NCBI RefSeq assembly: GCF_039839375.1
Contig: NZ_JBDOQU010000012.1
Location: forward strand, 62,001 to 126,000
Source: JBDOQU01 sp039839375
GTDB lineage: Bacteria > Pseudomonadota > Alphaproteobacteria > DSM-16000 > Inquilinaceae
Direction of reading: 5' to 3'
DNA length: 64,000 nucleotides
The stretch's first letter is position 1. Every line of letters starts with the position of its first letter. The notes under the pieces are model-generated. The model searched no databases and was not told where the DNA came from. It worked only from the letters and a program-made list of their open reading frames with translations. Positions 21,501 through 29,408 of this stretch are shown piece by piece. The position numbers and the translations under genes are program-made.

Positions 21501-21615
21501 CACCCGACCGATCGAAAGCTTCATCGGCCAGCCGCTGCTGGTGTCTCCGGTGGCGCGCATGATCGGCAACGATCAGGAACTGTTCTCCAATTCGGGGAAC
21601 GAGGAGATCTGGTAG
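15508..21615 (+). CDS. Giant filamentous-haemagglutinin-type (TpsA) exoprotein
   Basis: A 2035-residue predicted secreted adhesin-like protein. The N-terminus has a basic stretch, a hydrophobic segment and a likely cleavage near VRA|NP. A two-partner-secretion domain follows, with ASFDIGAGESTQFNQP, ALNRIGG, and the hallmark IFLINPNGVVFGAGSTVNVGSL. Residues 300-1850 are repetitive beta-helix-like units; the motif AG[TA]GG[VI] recurs at least nine times, often 324-373 bp apart, with DLSGxHxVGTLAVDAAG-type segments. I find only two cysteines, Cys1981 and Cys1987 (CTIGTIC), near the C-terminus, as in TPS adhesins tethered by a C-terminal cysteine pair. No TpsB/FhaC-type transporter gene is in the window. 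An AT-rich 70-bp stretch precedes the gene and may hold its promoter. Confidence 0.88.
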   Translation: MGKGKQERRIGTGGSPVALPLAVLMATTAMVAPGYVRANPTGGVVNGGTATIGGEGTDAVTIDQTSDRAIIDWASFDIGAGESTQFNQPAGGVALNRIGGATASSILGSLGATGTIFLINPNGVVFGAGSTVNVGSLVATTAGIANADFMAGNYNFDAASAVAGATIENAGTITVADTGLAALVAPNVINSGTITAELGRVELAGAETFTVDLAGDGLLTFDTGIATSVTQSGDITADGGYVRLSAGALTDLVGGTINMSGTIQALTASSQNGTIVLSGASNSTVTVDGDLDAGAAGAIFVNAGTGGVTAGGDLTAGTLGIVSDGDATLNGAGNAIGTLAADVDGNLTLSNSAALTVGSVDDQAGGTLDGVAADNVALTAAGNITVADAAPVTAASGDITLTTSAAGSLSLGENLSAASGDIFLTAGTGGVALANGATLSAVGLAITSGGSLDLSGTHAVGTLAVDAAGENLTFDSSIALTIGTVGTVEGVTAANVDVSSGGNLTVASTIDGANVTLTTGDSGALAINADMDAGSSDVTLDAGTGGITTGTDAVIIAQDLSVTSDGAASLGDGHTVAGLSGTVDGDLTFSVTGGLTLDGITAQDLTIGAGGNLTVASAVTADNVSLTTGSAGTLAVNADIDAGPDDVTLDAGTGGVTVATGVTIAAQDLDVTSDGAAALGDGHDIDGFSAVVADALTFGASGDLSLDGVEASSVTVGTGGDLMLNGNVDAGTGAISLEVDGAISHAAGVLTAASLSVDSGGDATLGGNHAVSDLSSTAGGDLSFGASGDLEVGVVTATNVDISAADGLSVTAAVTADGGDGDIALAAGAGGITSGNGLLKAQDLSVTSGGAASLGTGHDIDGLSTGVTGVDGTLAFGSANALDLDGVSADGMELTADSFSLNDGVTATAGDIVLRAIDGGVDTNGNLFSAAGLGIESTGAVDLSGAHDVDVLAVDAGSGDVAFESTDALEVGEIDAIAGVSGDGVTLTAGGALDLAEDVDGADGDVSLTATGGGIGSSGGAITGDALTIVAGGDVDLSDNASNVDSVTATLTGHDFAFLDADTISLGAIDAANIEATATAGDLTVGSALSAGNIDLAAGDGIALDRSLTATGTIFMDAGAGGIALANGMTLAAAELGIRSGGALDLSGDHSVGTLAVDAAGQDLDFSATGALEIGSVTGIGGSTIDGVAVDSLTLDTGGALDLASDMTAADATLSVVGDITTSGGVAIVGTLDIDAAEDLTLDGANDVDSLQATLTGALEFADEDGLILDGVTATGADVTADGALTLASDLDVGTGTVTFDAGGDILSTGGSVTAATLDIDAAEDVTLDGDVDSLTADALGTVTFDDSDDVTVDVTAGSVNVSAGGLLTVIGATEATVGNLELASATKLDIDADLTAADDLILTAGAGGIDATGATLTADRLALTSGGALVLTGTHDVDTIAVNAAGQALAFTNAGSLTVGAVDGVAGISAASADLTASAGNITLASALNVGTGAATLTATDGDIASSTGSVTAGLLDVDAGGNIDLDGDVTTLSASAGGSLAFADANALTVADASGDSVDISAGGLLTTVGAVAATSGDLSLTGSGLAIGADLDAAGNDILLTAGTGGIDVTAGATMTADGLGIVSGGPIDLAGPHDISTIAVDAAGQALDFASSGPLSIGTVGGIAGITAGSANLAAGSGDLTVDSGIQAGAVSLRSGPAGGVIVNASVDSGGGTMVLDAGTGGVTSNGAGLAAGRLAIISDGTVDLTHPNRIGVLAVRAPGRAFSFVNDGTLRVGTVAGVYGIDAGPVDLTATGGDLIFDANHFMGGRNILRAPDGRAIFNGRIDGGHDLYVLALRDVFFNAAVGAQAPLRGVIVGSSYDFPPGVDLADLTSDTILAAADAVGDTDGNIVVNGLFRTTGAVVMTADLIHGSVTTQPHPNRAFDVGALFVSGRWATVYGKVAQFHHFGAAYEARRRRLLDLPFNNPNYPIPEDFQMNDCTIGTICPDPLAVIRLMATRPIESFIGQPLLVSPVARMIGNDQELFSNSGNEEIW

Positions 21616-21803
21616 CTCCTCCCTCGGGTCCGAAACCGCAGCCGATCAAGGCGACAATGATACTTTCTTAACCAGTGTCGTTCAAAGTTCCGGGCATGGA
21701 ACGACTGGGTGCGCCGCTTGGCTGGACCGACCCCGGAACGTCGGGCGTCTCGCCCTTCGTCGGCGGTCCCGCGCGCTCCGGTGGGCGATAGGGCCACCTT
21801 TCG

Positions 21804-23603
21804 ATGAAGGGCCTCGCCTTCGACATGCTGGTGACAGGCCTCGCCCAGAATCTGGGGCTGGCCGCCCTCGTGGTGCTGGCCTACTCGGTTCTGGGTCAGA
21901 GGCTGGACCGGCTGACTTCCCGCAACGCGCAGATCGCCCATGGGGCGCTGTTCGGCCTGTCCGGCATCATTTGCATGCTGATGCCGATCCTGGTGGCCGA
22001 GGACGGCGTCTATATCGACGGCCGAACCGTCGTGGTGGCGCTGTCCGCCTTCTTCGGCGGTCCGCTCGCGGCCCTGGTCGCCGCCGCGATCACCGCCGGA
22101 TACCGCTTCTGGATGGGTGGGGCGGGGGCGCTCGGCGGCGTCGTCACGATCGCCATCGTGGCCTTCACCGCCGTCCGCATGAAAGAGCGTTGCACGGGCG
22201 GCGGCCGGCCCTTGCGCCACCAGCATCTGTTCAAGCTGGGCGCGGCGGTTTCCGTCACTTCGCTCGTCGGGCTTTTGATGCTGCCGAAATGGGAGATGAC
22301 GGTCGCCCTCTTCCAGGCGACCGGTCTGCCCTACATGGCGATGAACTTCATCGGCCCGGTGCTGCTGGGGACGCTGCTGCTTCAGGAGAAGCGGCGCCAG
22401 GACGCCGAACAGGCCCTGGTCGAAAGCAAGGCCCGCTTCAGCGACCTGATCACCGGATCGGCCCAGGGCATCGCCATCCATCACAATTTCACGCCGCTGT
22501 TCGTCAACGCCGCCTACGCCCGGATGTACGGCTATGACAGCCCGGCCGAGATGATGGCCCTGCCCAGCCTGCTTTGCGTCGTCCCGCCCAGGGACCGGCC
22601 GTTCGCGTCGGAGATCTGGCGGCAGATCCATGACGGCCGGCTGAACAACTTCATCTCCCGCATCGAGAACATCCGCCGCGACGGCTCCCCCATCTGGGTG
22701 GAGATCCTGGACCGCCGGGTCGAATGGGAGGGCGTATCCGCGACCCAGGTCACGGTGGTTGACGTCACCCAGAGGAAGGAGGCGGAGGACGCGCTGGCGG
22801 AACAGACCCAGGAACTGGCGGATCTGGCGGCCAACCTGGAGACGGCCCGCTACGAGGCTGAGCAGGCGCGGATCGCGGCGGAGGCCGCCAATCGCGCGAA
22901 ATCCGATTTCCTGGCGACGATGAGCCATGAACTGCGGACGCCGCTCAACTCCATCCTCGGCTTCTCCGAGCTGATCCGCGATCAGCATCTGGGGGAGATC
23001 GGCATCCGCCAGTACGCCGAATATGCCGGCCACGTCCATGACAGCGGCCATTTCCTGCTGGCGCTCATCAACGACATCCTGGATGTGGCGAAGATCGAAT
23101 CGGGCCGGATGGAGATCGACCCGTCGTTGATCGACCTGCGCCAGACCATCCGCGCCTGCGTCAACCTGGTCGGCATCCGGGCGATGGAGGAAGGGATCGA
23201 TCTCCGGATCGACGTGCCCGCCGGCTTCGCGCCGTTCCATGCCGACGAACGGGCGGTGAAGCAGATCCTGTTCAACCTTCTGTCGAACGCCGTGCGGTTC
23301 ACGCCGCGCGGTGGGTCGATCGAGGTGACGGCGCGGCGCGACGTGGATTTCGGGGTAACTCTCGCCGTCCGGGACACCGGCGCCGGCATTCCGCCCGAAC
23401 ATGTCGCCCGGCTGTTCCAGCGGTTCGAGCAGGTCGACAACAGCTATAGCGGCGCGAAGGGCGGCTCCGGCCTCGGGCTGGTGCTGGTCAAGGGGCTGAC
23501 GGAGCTTCATGGCGGCAGCGTCGATGTCGAAAGCATGGTGGGCCAGGGCACCATCGTTACCCTGTCCTTTCCCCAGGAAGCGATGAGGCAGGTCGCGTCC
23601 TGA
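21804..23603 (+). CDS. Membrane sensor histidine kinase with LytS-type 5TM domain and PAS domain
   Basis: Inner-membrane two-component kinase of 599 residues. Residues 1-195 hold about six hydrophobic segments resembling the 5TMR-LYT sensor domain (FGLSGIICMLM, ALSAFFGGPLAALVAAAITAGYRF). A PAS domain follows at about 205-325, then a coiled linker. HisKA has FLATMSHELRTPLN (His375). HATPase_c has NLLSNAVRFTPRGG, RDTGAGIPPEH and GGSGLGLVLVKGL. No response regulator is adjacent, so it is an orphan kinase, and the signal is unknown. The ribosome-binding site is weak, so the start could be slightly different. Confidence 0.88.
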   Translation: MKGLAFDMLVTGLAQNLGLAALVVLAYSVLGQRLDRLTSRNAQIAHGALFGLSGIICMLMPILVAEDGVYIDGRTVVVALSAFFGGPLAALVAAAITAGYRFWMGGAGALGGVVTIAIVAFTAVRMKERCTGGGRPLRHQHLFKLGAAVSVTSLVGLLMLPKWEMTVALFQATGLPYMAMNFIGPVLLGTLLLQEKRRQDAEQALVESKARFSDLITGSAQGIAIHHNFTPLFVNAAYARMYGYDSPAEMMALPSLLCVVPPRDRPFASEIWRQIHDGRLNNFISRIENIRRDGSPIWVEILDRRVEWEGVSATQVTVVDVTQRKEAEDALAEQTQELADLAANLETARYEAEQARIAAEAANRAKSDFLATMSHELRTPLNSILGFSELIRDQHLGEIGIRQYAEYAGHVHDSGHFLLALINDILDVAKIESGRMEIDPSLIDLRQTIRACVNLVGIRAMEEGIDLRIDVPAGFAPFHADERAVKQILFNLLSNAVRFTPRGGSIEVTARRDVDFGVTLAVRDTGAGIPPEHVARLFQRFEQVDNSYSGAKGGSGLGLVLVKGLTELHGGSVDVESMVGQGTIVTLSFPQEAMRQVAS

Positions 23604-23803
23604 GGGTCTGACGTCCGCCTTTTTACCCTAGACTCCGCCATCGCGGCGGTGTGACGATGAAGGCGATAGGGAGGAACCGGCGCCCGCTGTCGCGGCGCGA
23701 CCTCTTCCTTGAGGCCGCGGCGCTTATCCCAACCAAACTCCCGCGCGACGCCGTACAGGGGCGCGCTGGCGCACTCCCGGACAACGAACATCCGGAGGCG
23801 CAC

Positions 23804-25867
23804 ATGACCAGTACCCAGGAGACACGCCCGGCAGGAAGACCGGGAACGCCCCGCTGCGTGGCCATCGTCGGGCCGCAGGCGTCGGGCAAGACCTCCCTTA
23901 TGGAAGCGTTGCTGGCGGCGACAGGCGCGACGCCGCGCAGGGGCAGCGTGAAGGATGGCAGCACCGTCGGCGATTCCTCCGAGGAGGCGCGGGCGCGGCA
24001 GATGTCGACGGAACTGTCGATCGCGCATTTCACCTATCTCGACGATCCCTGGACGGTGCTGGACTGCCCGGGATCGGTGGAGCTGGCGCAGGAAAGCGCC
24101 GGACCGCTGATGGTCGCCGACGCGGCGATCGTGGTCTGCGAGCCCGACGCGGCGAAGGTCCTGGTGCTGGGCCCGGTGCTCAGGACGCTGGATGAGCTGG
24201 GCGTCCCCCATATGCTGTTCGTCAACAAGATGGACACCGGGGACACCCGCCTCAGGGATCTCATGGGCAGCCTCCAGGCCGTCTCCGCGCGGCCGCTGGC
24301 GCTGCGCCAGGTGCCGATCCGGACTTCCGGCGACGGCGGCGAGGCGGTGACCGGCTATGTCGACCTGGTGTCGGAGCGCGCCTACCGCTACCGGCCCGGC
24401 GCGCCGTCCGACCTGATCGAACTGCCGGCCGCGGTCCAGGACCGGGAGCAGGAGGCGCGGCAGGAACTGCTGGAGATTCTGGCGGATTTCGACGACGGCC
24501 TGCTGGAGCAGCTTCTGGAGGATGTCCAGCCGGCGCGCCAGGATATCTACGAGCAGATGGCGAAGGATGTCGCCGGCGACCTGGTGGTCCCGGTGCTTCT
24601 GGGATCGGCCGCGCAGGGATTCGGAATCAACCGGCTGCTGAAGGCGCTGCGTCATGATGTTCCCGCGCCCGACCGGACGGCGGCGCGCCTCGCCGTGCCG
24701 GAGGGCGAGACGGTCCTTCAGATATTCAAGACACTCCACGCTCCCCATACCGGCAAGATGTCCCACGCCCGGGTCTGGCGGGGCGCCGTGGCCGACGGGA
24801 TGACCTTCGGCGACCATAAGGTCAGCGGCCTCTACGGCATCCAGGGCGGCGCGCACGCCAAGACCGCGAAAGCGGGGGAGGGCGAGGTCGTGGCGCTCGG
24901 CCGGATGGACGGCGTCTCCACCGGAGACCTGCTGACGCCGGCCGGCGCCGCCCGCTCCGAACTGTGGGCCGACCCGCCGCCGCCGGTCTATACGCTGGCC
25001 ATCGCGGCGGAGAACCGGAACGACGAGGTCAAGCTGTCGGCCGCGCTCGCCAAGCTGTCGGAGGAAGACCCGTCATTGAGCTACGGCCATGATCCGGACA
25101 CGGGCGAGATGACGGTGAGCGGGCAGGGCGACATCCATCTGCAGATCGCGCTGGAGCGGCTGGCCCGGAAGGGCAATGTCGCGGTCGGCGGCCGCCGGCC
25201 GCAGGTGCCCTACAAGGAAACGATCCGCCACAAGGTGAGCCAGCATGCGCGGTTCAAGCGCCAGTCGGGCGGGCACGGCCAGTTCGCCGACGTGAATGTG
25301 GACATAGCGCCGCTGCCGCGCGGCCGTGGTTTCCGCTATGGCGACAGCATCGTCGGCGGGGCCGTGCCGCGCAATTTCATCCCGGCGGTGGAGGCGGGGG
25401 TGCGCGACTACATGTCCCGCGGGCCGCTCGGCTTCCCGGTGGTCGACATCTCCGTCACCCTGACGAACGGGCAGTACCATCAGGTGGATTCGTCCGAACA
25501 GGCGTTCCGCACCGCCGGGCGCATGGCGATGAGCGACGGGCTGCCCCAGGGCGGGCCGGTCCTGCTGGAGCCGATCTGCGAGATCGCGATCCAGGTGCCC
25601 AGCGAATACACTCCCAAGGCGCAGCGGCTGCTGTCGTCGCGTCGCGGCCAGATCCTGGGCTTCGACGCCCGGCCCGGCTGGGAAGGTTGGGACGAGATCC
25701 GCGCCTACCTGCCGCAGGAGGCGGTCCACGACCTGATCATAGAACTGCGCTCCCTGACCCAGGGCATCGGCACCTTCACCACGCGCTTCGACCATCTGGC
25801 GGAACTGACGGGCAAGGCCGCCGACCGGGTGGTGGAGATGCGGCAGGCGGCGGTCGCGGCGCAGTAG
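23804..25867 (+). CDS. Divergent elongation factor G paralogue
   Basis: Translational-GTPase family protein of 687 residues with EF-G domain order. Start ATG 23804 has GGAGG 6 nt upstream; the in-frame upstream codons lack such support. G1 is GPQASGKT (residues 23-30) and G4 is NKMD. The G3 motif reads DCPGS (residues 87-91) where canonical EF-G has DTPGH, so the catalytic histidine position is Ser91, and no canonical RGITI switch I motif is seen. The C-terminal part (LLEPICEIAIQVPSEY and RRGQILGF) resembles EF-G domains IV-V. It is probably a paralogue rather than the main translation factor; its role is unknown. A clear terminator follows at 25891. Confidence 0.88.
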   Translation: MTSTQETRPAGRPGTPRCVAIVGPQASGKTSLMEALLAATGATPRRGSVKDGSTVGDSSEEARARQMSTELSIAHFTYLDDPWTVLDCPGSVELAQESAGPLMVADAAIVVCEPDAAKVLVLGPVLRTLDELGVPHMLFVNKMDTGDTRLRDLMGSLQAVSARPLALRQVPIRTSGDGGEAVTGYVDLVSERAYRYRPGAPSDLIELPAAVQDREQEARQELLEILADFDDGLLEQLLEDVQPARQDIYEQMAKDVAGDLVVPVLLGSAAQGFGINRLLKALRHDVPAPDRTAARLAVPEGETVLQIFKTLHAPHTGKMSHARVWRGAVADGMTFGDHKVSGLYGIQGGAHAKTAKAGEGEVVALGRMDGVSTGDLLTPAGAARSELWADPPPPVYTLAIAAENRNDEVKLSAALAKLSEEDPSLSYGHDPDTGEMTVSGQGDIHLQIALERLARKGNVAVGGRRPQVPYKETIRHKVSQHARFKRQSGGHGQFADVNVDIAPLPRGRGFRYGDSIVGGAVPRNFIPAVEAGVRDYMSRGPLGFPVVDISVTLTNGQYHQVDSSEQAFRTAGRMAMSDGLPQGGPVLLEPICEIAIQVPSEYTPKAQRLLSSRRGQILGFDARPGWEGWDEIRAYLPQEAVHDLIIELRSLTQGIGTFTTRFDHLAELTGKAADRVVEMRQAAVAAQ

Positions 25868-25890
25868 CCTTCACAGCCCTTCCCGGAAGA

Positions 25891-25917
25891 AGCCGCCGCA
25901 ACCTCGGCGGCTTTTTT
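25891..25917 (+). terminator. Rho-independent terminator after the EF-G paralogue
   Basis: Perfect 8-bp stem AGCCGCCG/CGGCGGCT with a 6-nt loop, followed by six T. It sits 24 nt beyond the stop codon and separates this gene from the YjgN/M48 pair. Confidence 0.88.
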
Positions 25918-26009
25918 CGTGGGCGGGTTGCACGCCTTAGTAAGATGTTAAGGCGGCCCATCGCTTCTGATCCTTATCGAAAGATTGGAGGTCAGGAGGA
26001 CCCTTAGTG

Positions 26010-27065
26010 ATGACAGACGCCACGTTCGACGCCGTTTCCGCCGCCCCGCCGGAGGATACGGCCGGATCGGTCATCTTCACCGCCTATCGCGGCCCCTTGG
26101 CGAAGCTGGCTGTGAAGACCGTGCTCTTGTCCATCGTCACGCTCGGCTTCTATCGCTTCTGGGGCAAGACCGCGATCCGGCGCTTCCTGTGGGGGAATAT
26201 CTCCATCGCCGGCGACCGGCTGGAATATACCGGCACGGCGAAGGAACTGCTGATCGGCTTCCTGATCGCGATCGTCCTCCTGGCGCCGCTTTTCGCAATG
26301 CCCTACGTGCTGGGCTATCTGGTGGCCGACGAGACGTTGCTGGGTCTGCTTGGTTCCCTGAACACGATGGTCCTCCTTTTCCTCGTCCAGGTCGCGATCT
26401 ACCGGGCGCGGCGATACAAGCTGAGCCGGACGCAATGGCGCGGCGTACGGTTCGACCAGAGCGGGCGGGCGTTAGACTACGCCCGTATGGCGATGGTGAG
26501 CGCTGGCGTCGTGATGATTACGCTCGGTCTCGCCTATCCGTGGCAGCGCGTGCGTTTGCAGCGCTACCGGACCGGCAACACCTGGTTCGGTGACGAACGC
26601 GCCTCGCTTGAGGCCACGGCCACGCGGTTGATGCCGACGTGGCTAATTGTCTGGGGACTGGCGGTCGCCACTGTGATCCTCTCTATTCTGCTTACCGACA
26701 TCCATCAGAATGGCGACGACTGGCTCGGCGGCCAGAGCATCCTGACCTTGGCGTGCGGGCTGGGAACCACCATTGCCTTCGTCCGGTATCACGTGGTCGA
26801 GTTCCGTTACTTCGTGGAATCGACGCGGTTCCTGAATCTGCGAGTAACGTCGAGGTTGGCATCTTATAAGATTGTATTCATTTATGCGATGTCTCCAATA
26901 TTATATATTATAACTATATCGATATGCGCTGTAATATTATTTCGTGTGGATTACTGGTTCAATCCAGGGGCAATACCAACAAAATCGGAAATGTTGTTGT
27001 TAGTAATTTCATGGGGTTTGTCTGTGTTAGGTGGTTATTTTGTCGTATCTCTCGTCTGGGTGTAA
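26010..27065 (+). CDS. yjgN: YjgN-family (DUF898) membrane protein, apparently truncated by an internal stop
   Basis: Polytopic inner-membrane protein of unknown function. Family signatures are VIFTAYRGPLAKLAVKTVLLSIVTLGFYRFWGKT-like segments and LAYPWQRVRLQRYR. GGAGGA lies just upstream; GTG 26007 is an alternative start one codon earlier. After about residue 280 the DNA changes from high GC to strongly AT-rich (26855-27095) and the frame stops at TAA 27063-27065. The same frame then continues for 45 codons, GC-rich again, to TGA 27201-27203, encoding LSIRNLHSVEAVLRSD and GEGLADALDVGGF, which look like the normal YjgN C-terminus. The M48 gene starts 3 nt after that TGA. The gene is likely truncated or split; a single-base error at the stop cannot be excluded. 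Confidence 0.8.
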   Translation: MTDATFDAVSAAPPEDTAGSVIFTAYRGPLAKLAVKTVLLSIVTLGFYRFWGKTAIRRFLWGNISIAGDRLEYTGTAKELLIGFLIAIVLLAPLFAMPYVLGYLVADETLLGLLGSLNTMVLLFLVQVAIYRARRYKLSRTQWRGVRFDQSGRALDYARMAMVSAGVVMITLGLAYPWQRVRLQRYRTGNTWFGDERASLEATATRLMPTWLIVWGLAVATVILSILLTDIHQNGDDWLGGQSILTLACGLGTTIAFVRYHVVEFRYFVESTRFLNLRVTSRLASYKIVFIYAMSPILYIITISICAVILFRVDYWFNPGAIPTKSEMLLLVISWGLSVLGGYFVVSLVWV

Positions 27066-27206
27066 TATCAAACCAACAAAGTAGTCTGTGCCTCACTCTC
27101 CATCCGCAACCTCCATTCGGTCGAGGCGGTGCTGAGGAGCGACAGGCCCGGCCCGGCCCATGGCGAAGGGCTGGCCGACGCTCTGGATGTGGGCGGCTTC
27201 TGACCC

Positions 27207-28301
27207 ATGGGCCCGTTCCCGGCACGCTACAATGACGGTCTTGTCGCCCGCACCCGTCCCATACTGGTGGAGATCGCGCCGGACGGCCTGACGCTGAGGA
27301 GCGAGGAAGGCTTCCAGGAACACTGGCCCGCCGCCGCCATAAGGGCGGTCGACCTGCCGGCCAGGCCGGGGCCAGTGGTGCTGTCCCGCGAAGGCCAGCC
27401 GGGCTGCCGGCTAGTCTTCGACGATCCCGTCGCCCATGACGCGCTCCGCCGTCACCTGCCCGATCTCTGGCGCCGGACGGAGAAGGACCACCGAGCCGTC
27501 TGGCGCGTCGCCGGCTGGGGTATGGCGGCCGCCGCGGCAATCCTGCTGATCGTGCTGGTGATGATCCCGCGCTTCGCCGTACAGGCCGCGGCGGCGATGC
27601 CCGAAAGCTGGGAGAGGCAGTTGGGCGCGCGTGTCGCGGGCCGGCTCGTCTGGCTGCTGGCGCAGGGGGAGAGTAGCGCGGCCGGCCCGGCGGAATGCGC
27701 CGATCCGGCGATGCGGGAGGCGATGGACGGGATCGTTCGCCGGTTGGCGGAAGACAAGGCGCATGCCTACACAATCCACATCGCCAACGCCGACCTCGTC
27801 AACGCCTTCGCCCTGCCGGGCGGGCATATCCTGATGCCGAAGGGGATGATCGAGTTCGCCGGCTCGCCGGAGGCGCTGGCCGGCATTCTGGCGCATGAGA
27901 TCGGCCATGCCGCGCTCAACCACCCGACGGAGGCCGCCATCCGCACCGGCGCGACCGGCATCCTGCTGGGGCTGGTGGTTGGCGATTTCGCAGGCGGCGC
28001 GGCGATGCTGGCGGTCGGCCAGCGGATGCTGGACGCCAGCTATTCGCGGGAGGCCGAACTGGCCGCCGACGCCTTTGCCATCGACCTCATGAAAGGGGCC
28101 GACGTCCCGCTGGAGCCCTCGGCGGCGCTGTTCGACCGGCTGGCGGAGAAGGAGGGCGATACAATGGAAGCGCTCTCCTTCCTCTCCACCCACCCCGACA
28201 CGCGGTCGCGGGCCGATGCGCTGAGGCGGGCCGCGACGGAGGAGAGTGGAATATCCATCCTGACCGACACCGAATGGCGGGCGCTTCGCGACCGGTGCTG
28301 A
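27207..28301 (+). CDS. M48-family membrane metallopeptidase
   Basis: Zinc protease of 364 residues. A soluble N-terminal part (about 100 residues) is followed by one membrane segment (GMAAAAAILLIVLVMIPRFAV) and a peptidase domain. The zinc site is ILAHEIGHAALNH (His230, Glu231, His234), with a third ligand expected in SREAELAAD (Glu284). FALPGGHILMPKGMIEF is another M48 signature. The ATG is 3 nt after the distal stop of the extended YjgN frame, so the two were probably translationally coupled. Substrate unknown; a membrane quality-control role is inferred from the family. Confidence 0.9.
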   Translation: MGPFPARYNDGLVARTRPILVEIAPDGLTLRSEEGFQEHWPAAAIRAVDLPARPGPVVLSREGQPGCRLVFDDPVAHDALRRHLPDLWRRTEKDHRAVWRVAGWGMAAAAAILLIVLVMIPRFAVQAAAAMPESWERQLGARVAGRLVWLLAQGESSAAGPAECADPAMREAMDGIVRRLAEDKAHAYTIHIANADLVNAFALPGGHILMPKGMIEFAGSPEALAGILAHEIGHAALNHPTEAAIRTGATGILLGLVVGDFAGGAAMLAVGQRMLDASYSREAELAADAFAIDLMKGADVPLEPSAALFDRLAEKEGDTMEALSFLSTHPDTRSRADALRRAATEESGISILTDTEWRALRDRC

Positions 28302-28481
28302 AGGGCGTCCTTATGTCTCGGCTGCGACAGGCGCGGGGGATGGCCTGGATCGAAGCCGCAGGCCATGTGAATGCAGACCCACGAAAAGACGGCCTGGATG
28401 CTCCGCAGCATGCTGGCGTGACTTCCGGTCCGCCCCGCGTGGCGGGCCTTCGAACCATGCGCCCGCGCCCTTCCAAAGACT

Positions 28482-28600
28482 GTCATGCTGGACTTGATCC
28501 AGCATCCATGCGGCCTCGAAACCTGCCTGAGCGGCGTCCGGGCTTCGCCGTCAGTGAAACGGCGACGGCCCATGGATTCCGGATCAAGTCCGGAATGACT
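28482..28600. repeat. Dispersed inverted-arm repeat family R2, copy 1
   Basis: A 119-bp element bounded by inverted arms: left GTCATGCTGGACTTGATCC and right GGATCAAGTCCGGAATGAC, with CCATG/CATGG next to the arms. Each arm is itself a near-palindrome. Copies of the same design are at 29409-29527 and (interrupted) 41310-41568. The remainder of 28302-28648 holds no gene I can support. Confidence 0.8.
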
Positions 28601-28648
28601 TCAAAGTGTTAATGAAGGAGTCCCGCCCGATGCGTCGGGCGTCGGGCG

Positions 28649-29149
28649 TCAGGCGCTGCCCTGCGCGCTCGACACGGTGTCGAAGTTTGTGAAGCCCAGG
28701 ATCTTCGTTACCTCGTCATTGTCGTTGGCCAGCGGCAGGAAGAGGGAGAAGAAGCTGACATGCCGGCGGTCCTGCCAGTCCAGCGTGCCGACGGAGATTG
28801 CGGTCGCCGGTCCGCCGACGAGTTCGCGCCAGATCGAGCCGAGCTCGCTCGCATGGCAGCCGAGCGCGGAGGTTTCCGAAAGAAGCTCCCCCGTCATATC
28901 CGCCTGAAGCATCTCCGCGACCATCGTGCCGACGAGGGTGAAGCGGAAATCTTGGCTGCCCGGCAACATGTCGACCATCATCAGGCGGCCGAGCCAGGGA
29001 CGGAGCTTCGCCACATCGATATCTCGTCGCCGCGGCGGGCGGCGATCGCCGGCATGGTCGCGCCATAGGTCGAACAGTTCACCGGCGCGGCCCGAAAGGG
29101 GCGGGTTCTCGCCGAACCCGTGGATGTCGTACCGCCAGCCTTGCGCCAT
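28649..29149 (-). CDS. PAS_5 (DUF1457-type) domain protein
   Basis: A stand-alone PAS-like sensory or regulatory domain, 166 residues, cytoplasmic, with no output domain. The N-terminal block LFDLWRDHAGDRRPPRRRDIDVAKLRPWLGRL-type sequence (residues 24-55) is the characteristic PAS_5 opening, followed by VDMLPGSQDFRFTLVGT and a C-terminal FFSLFLPLANDN. These proteins are numerous in Rhodospirillales; their ligand is generally unknown. It stands alone between two copies of repeat R2, so its context gives no functional hint. Confidence 0.78.
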   Translation of the reverse strand: MAQGWRYDIHGFGENPPLSGRAGELFDLWRDHAGDRRPPRRRDIDVAKLRPWLGRLMMVDMLPGSQDFRFTLVGTMVAEMLQADMTGELLSETSALGCHASELGSIWRELVGGPATAISVGTLDWQDRRHVSFFSLFLPLANDNDEVTKILGFTNFDTVSSAQGSA

Positions 29150-29408
29150 TCGTTCCCTCCGTCGCCGCCGGGCTGGTCCTTCGGAAGTAACCGCCCGGTC
29201 ACTTTTCGCGCGGCTTTATATGAGTCCCGGCGAATGTTGCACAAGCGAAACGCCTGCTATGCTGCGTTGCAACAATCGCATGGGGCGCGGCAAGCCATAA
29301 TCATTCTAGGAAATAGCGATCGGCCCGCCGGGCCCGTTCCGGCGAAGATGATCGAACGCGGCTGGTGAGACCGTCGAGCCATGCAGTCGCTGACGCCAGA
29401 AAAAGCTC

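Noticed and set aside
21695..21790. 31-codon frame before the LytS-type kinase gene
   Set aside because: No ribosome-binding site and no recognisable sequence; more likely leader DNA.
26945..26975. tRNA T-arm-like sequence (CTGGTTCAATCCAGG) in the AT-rich YjgN segment
   Set aside because: Only a 4-bp stem, no acceptor or anticodon arms nearby, so not a tRNA or tRNA fragment I can support.
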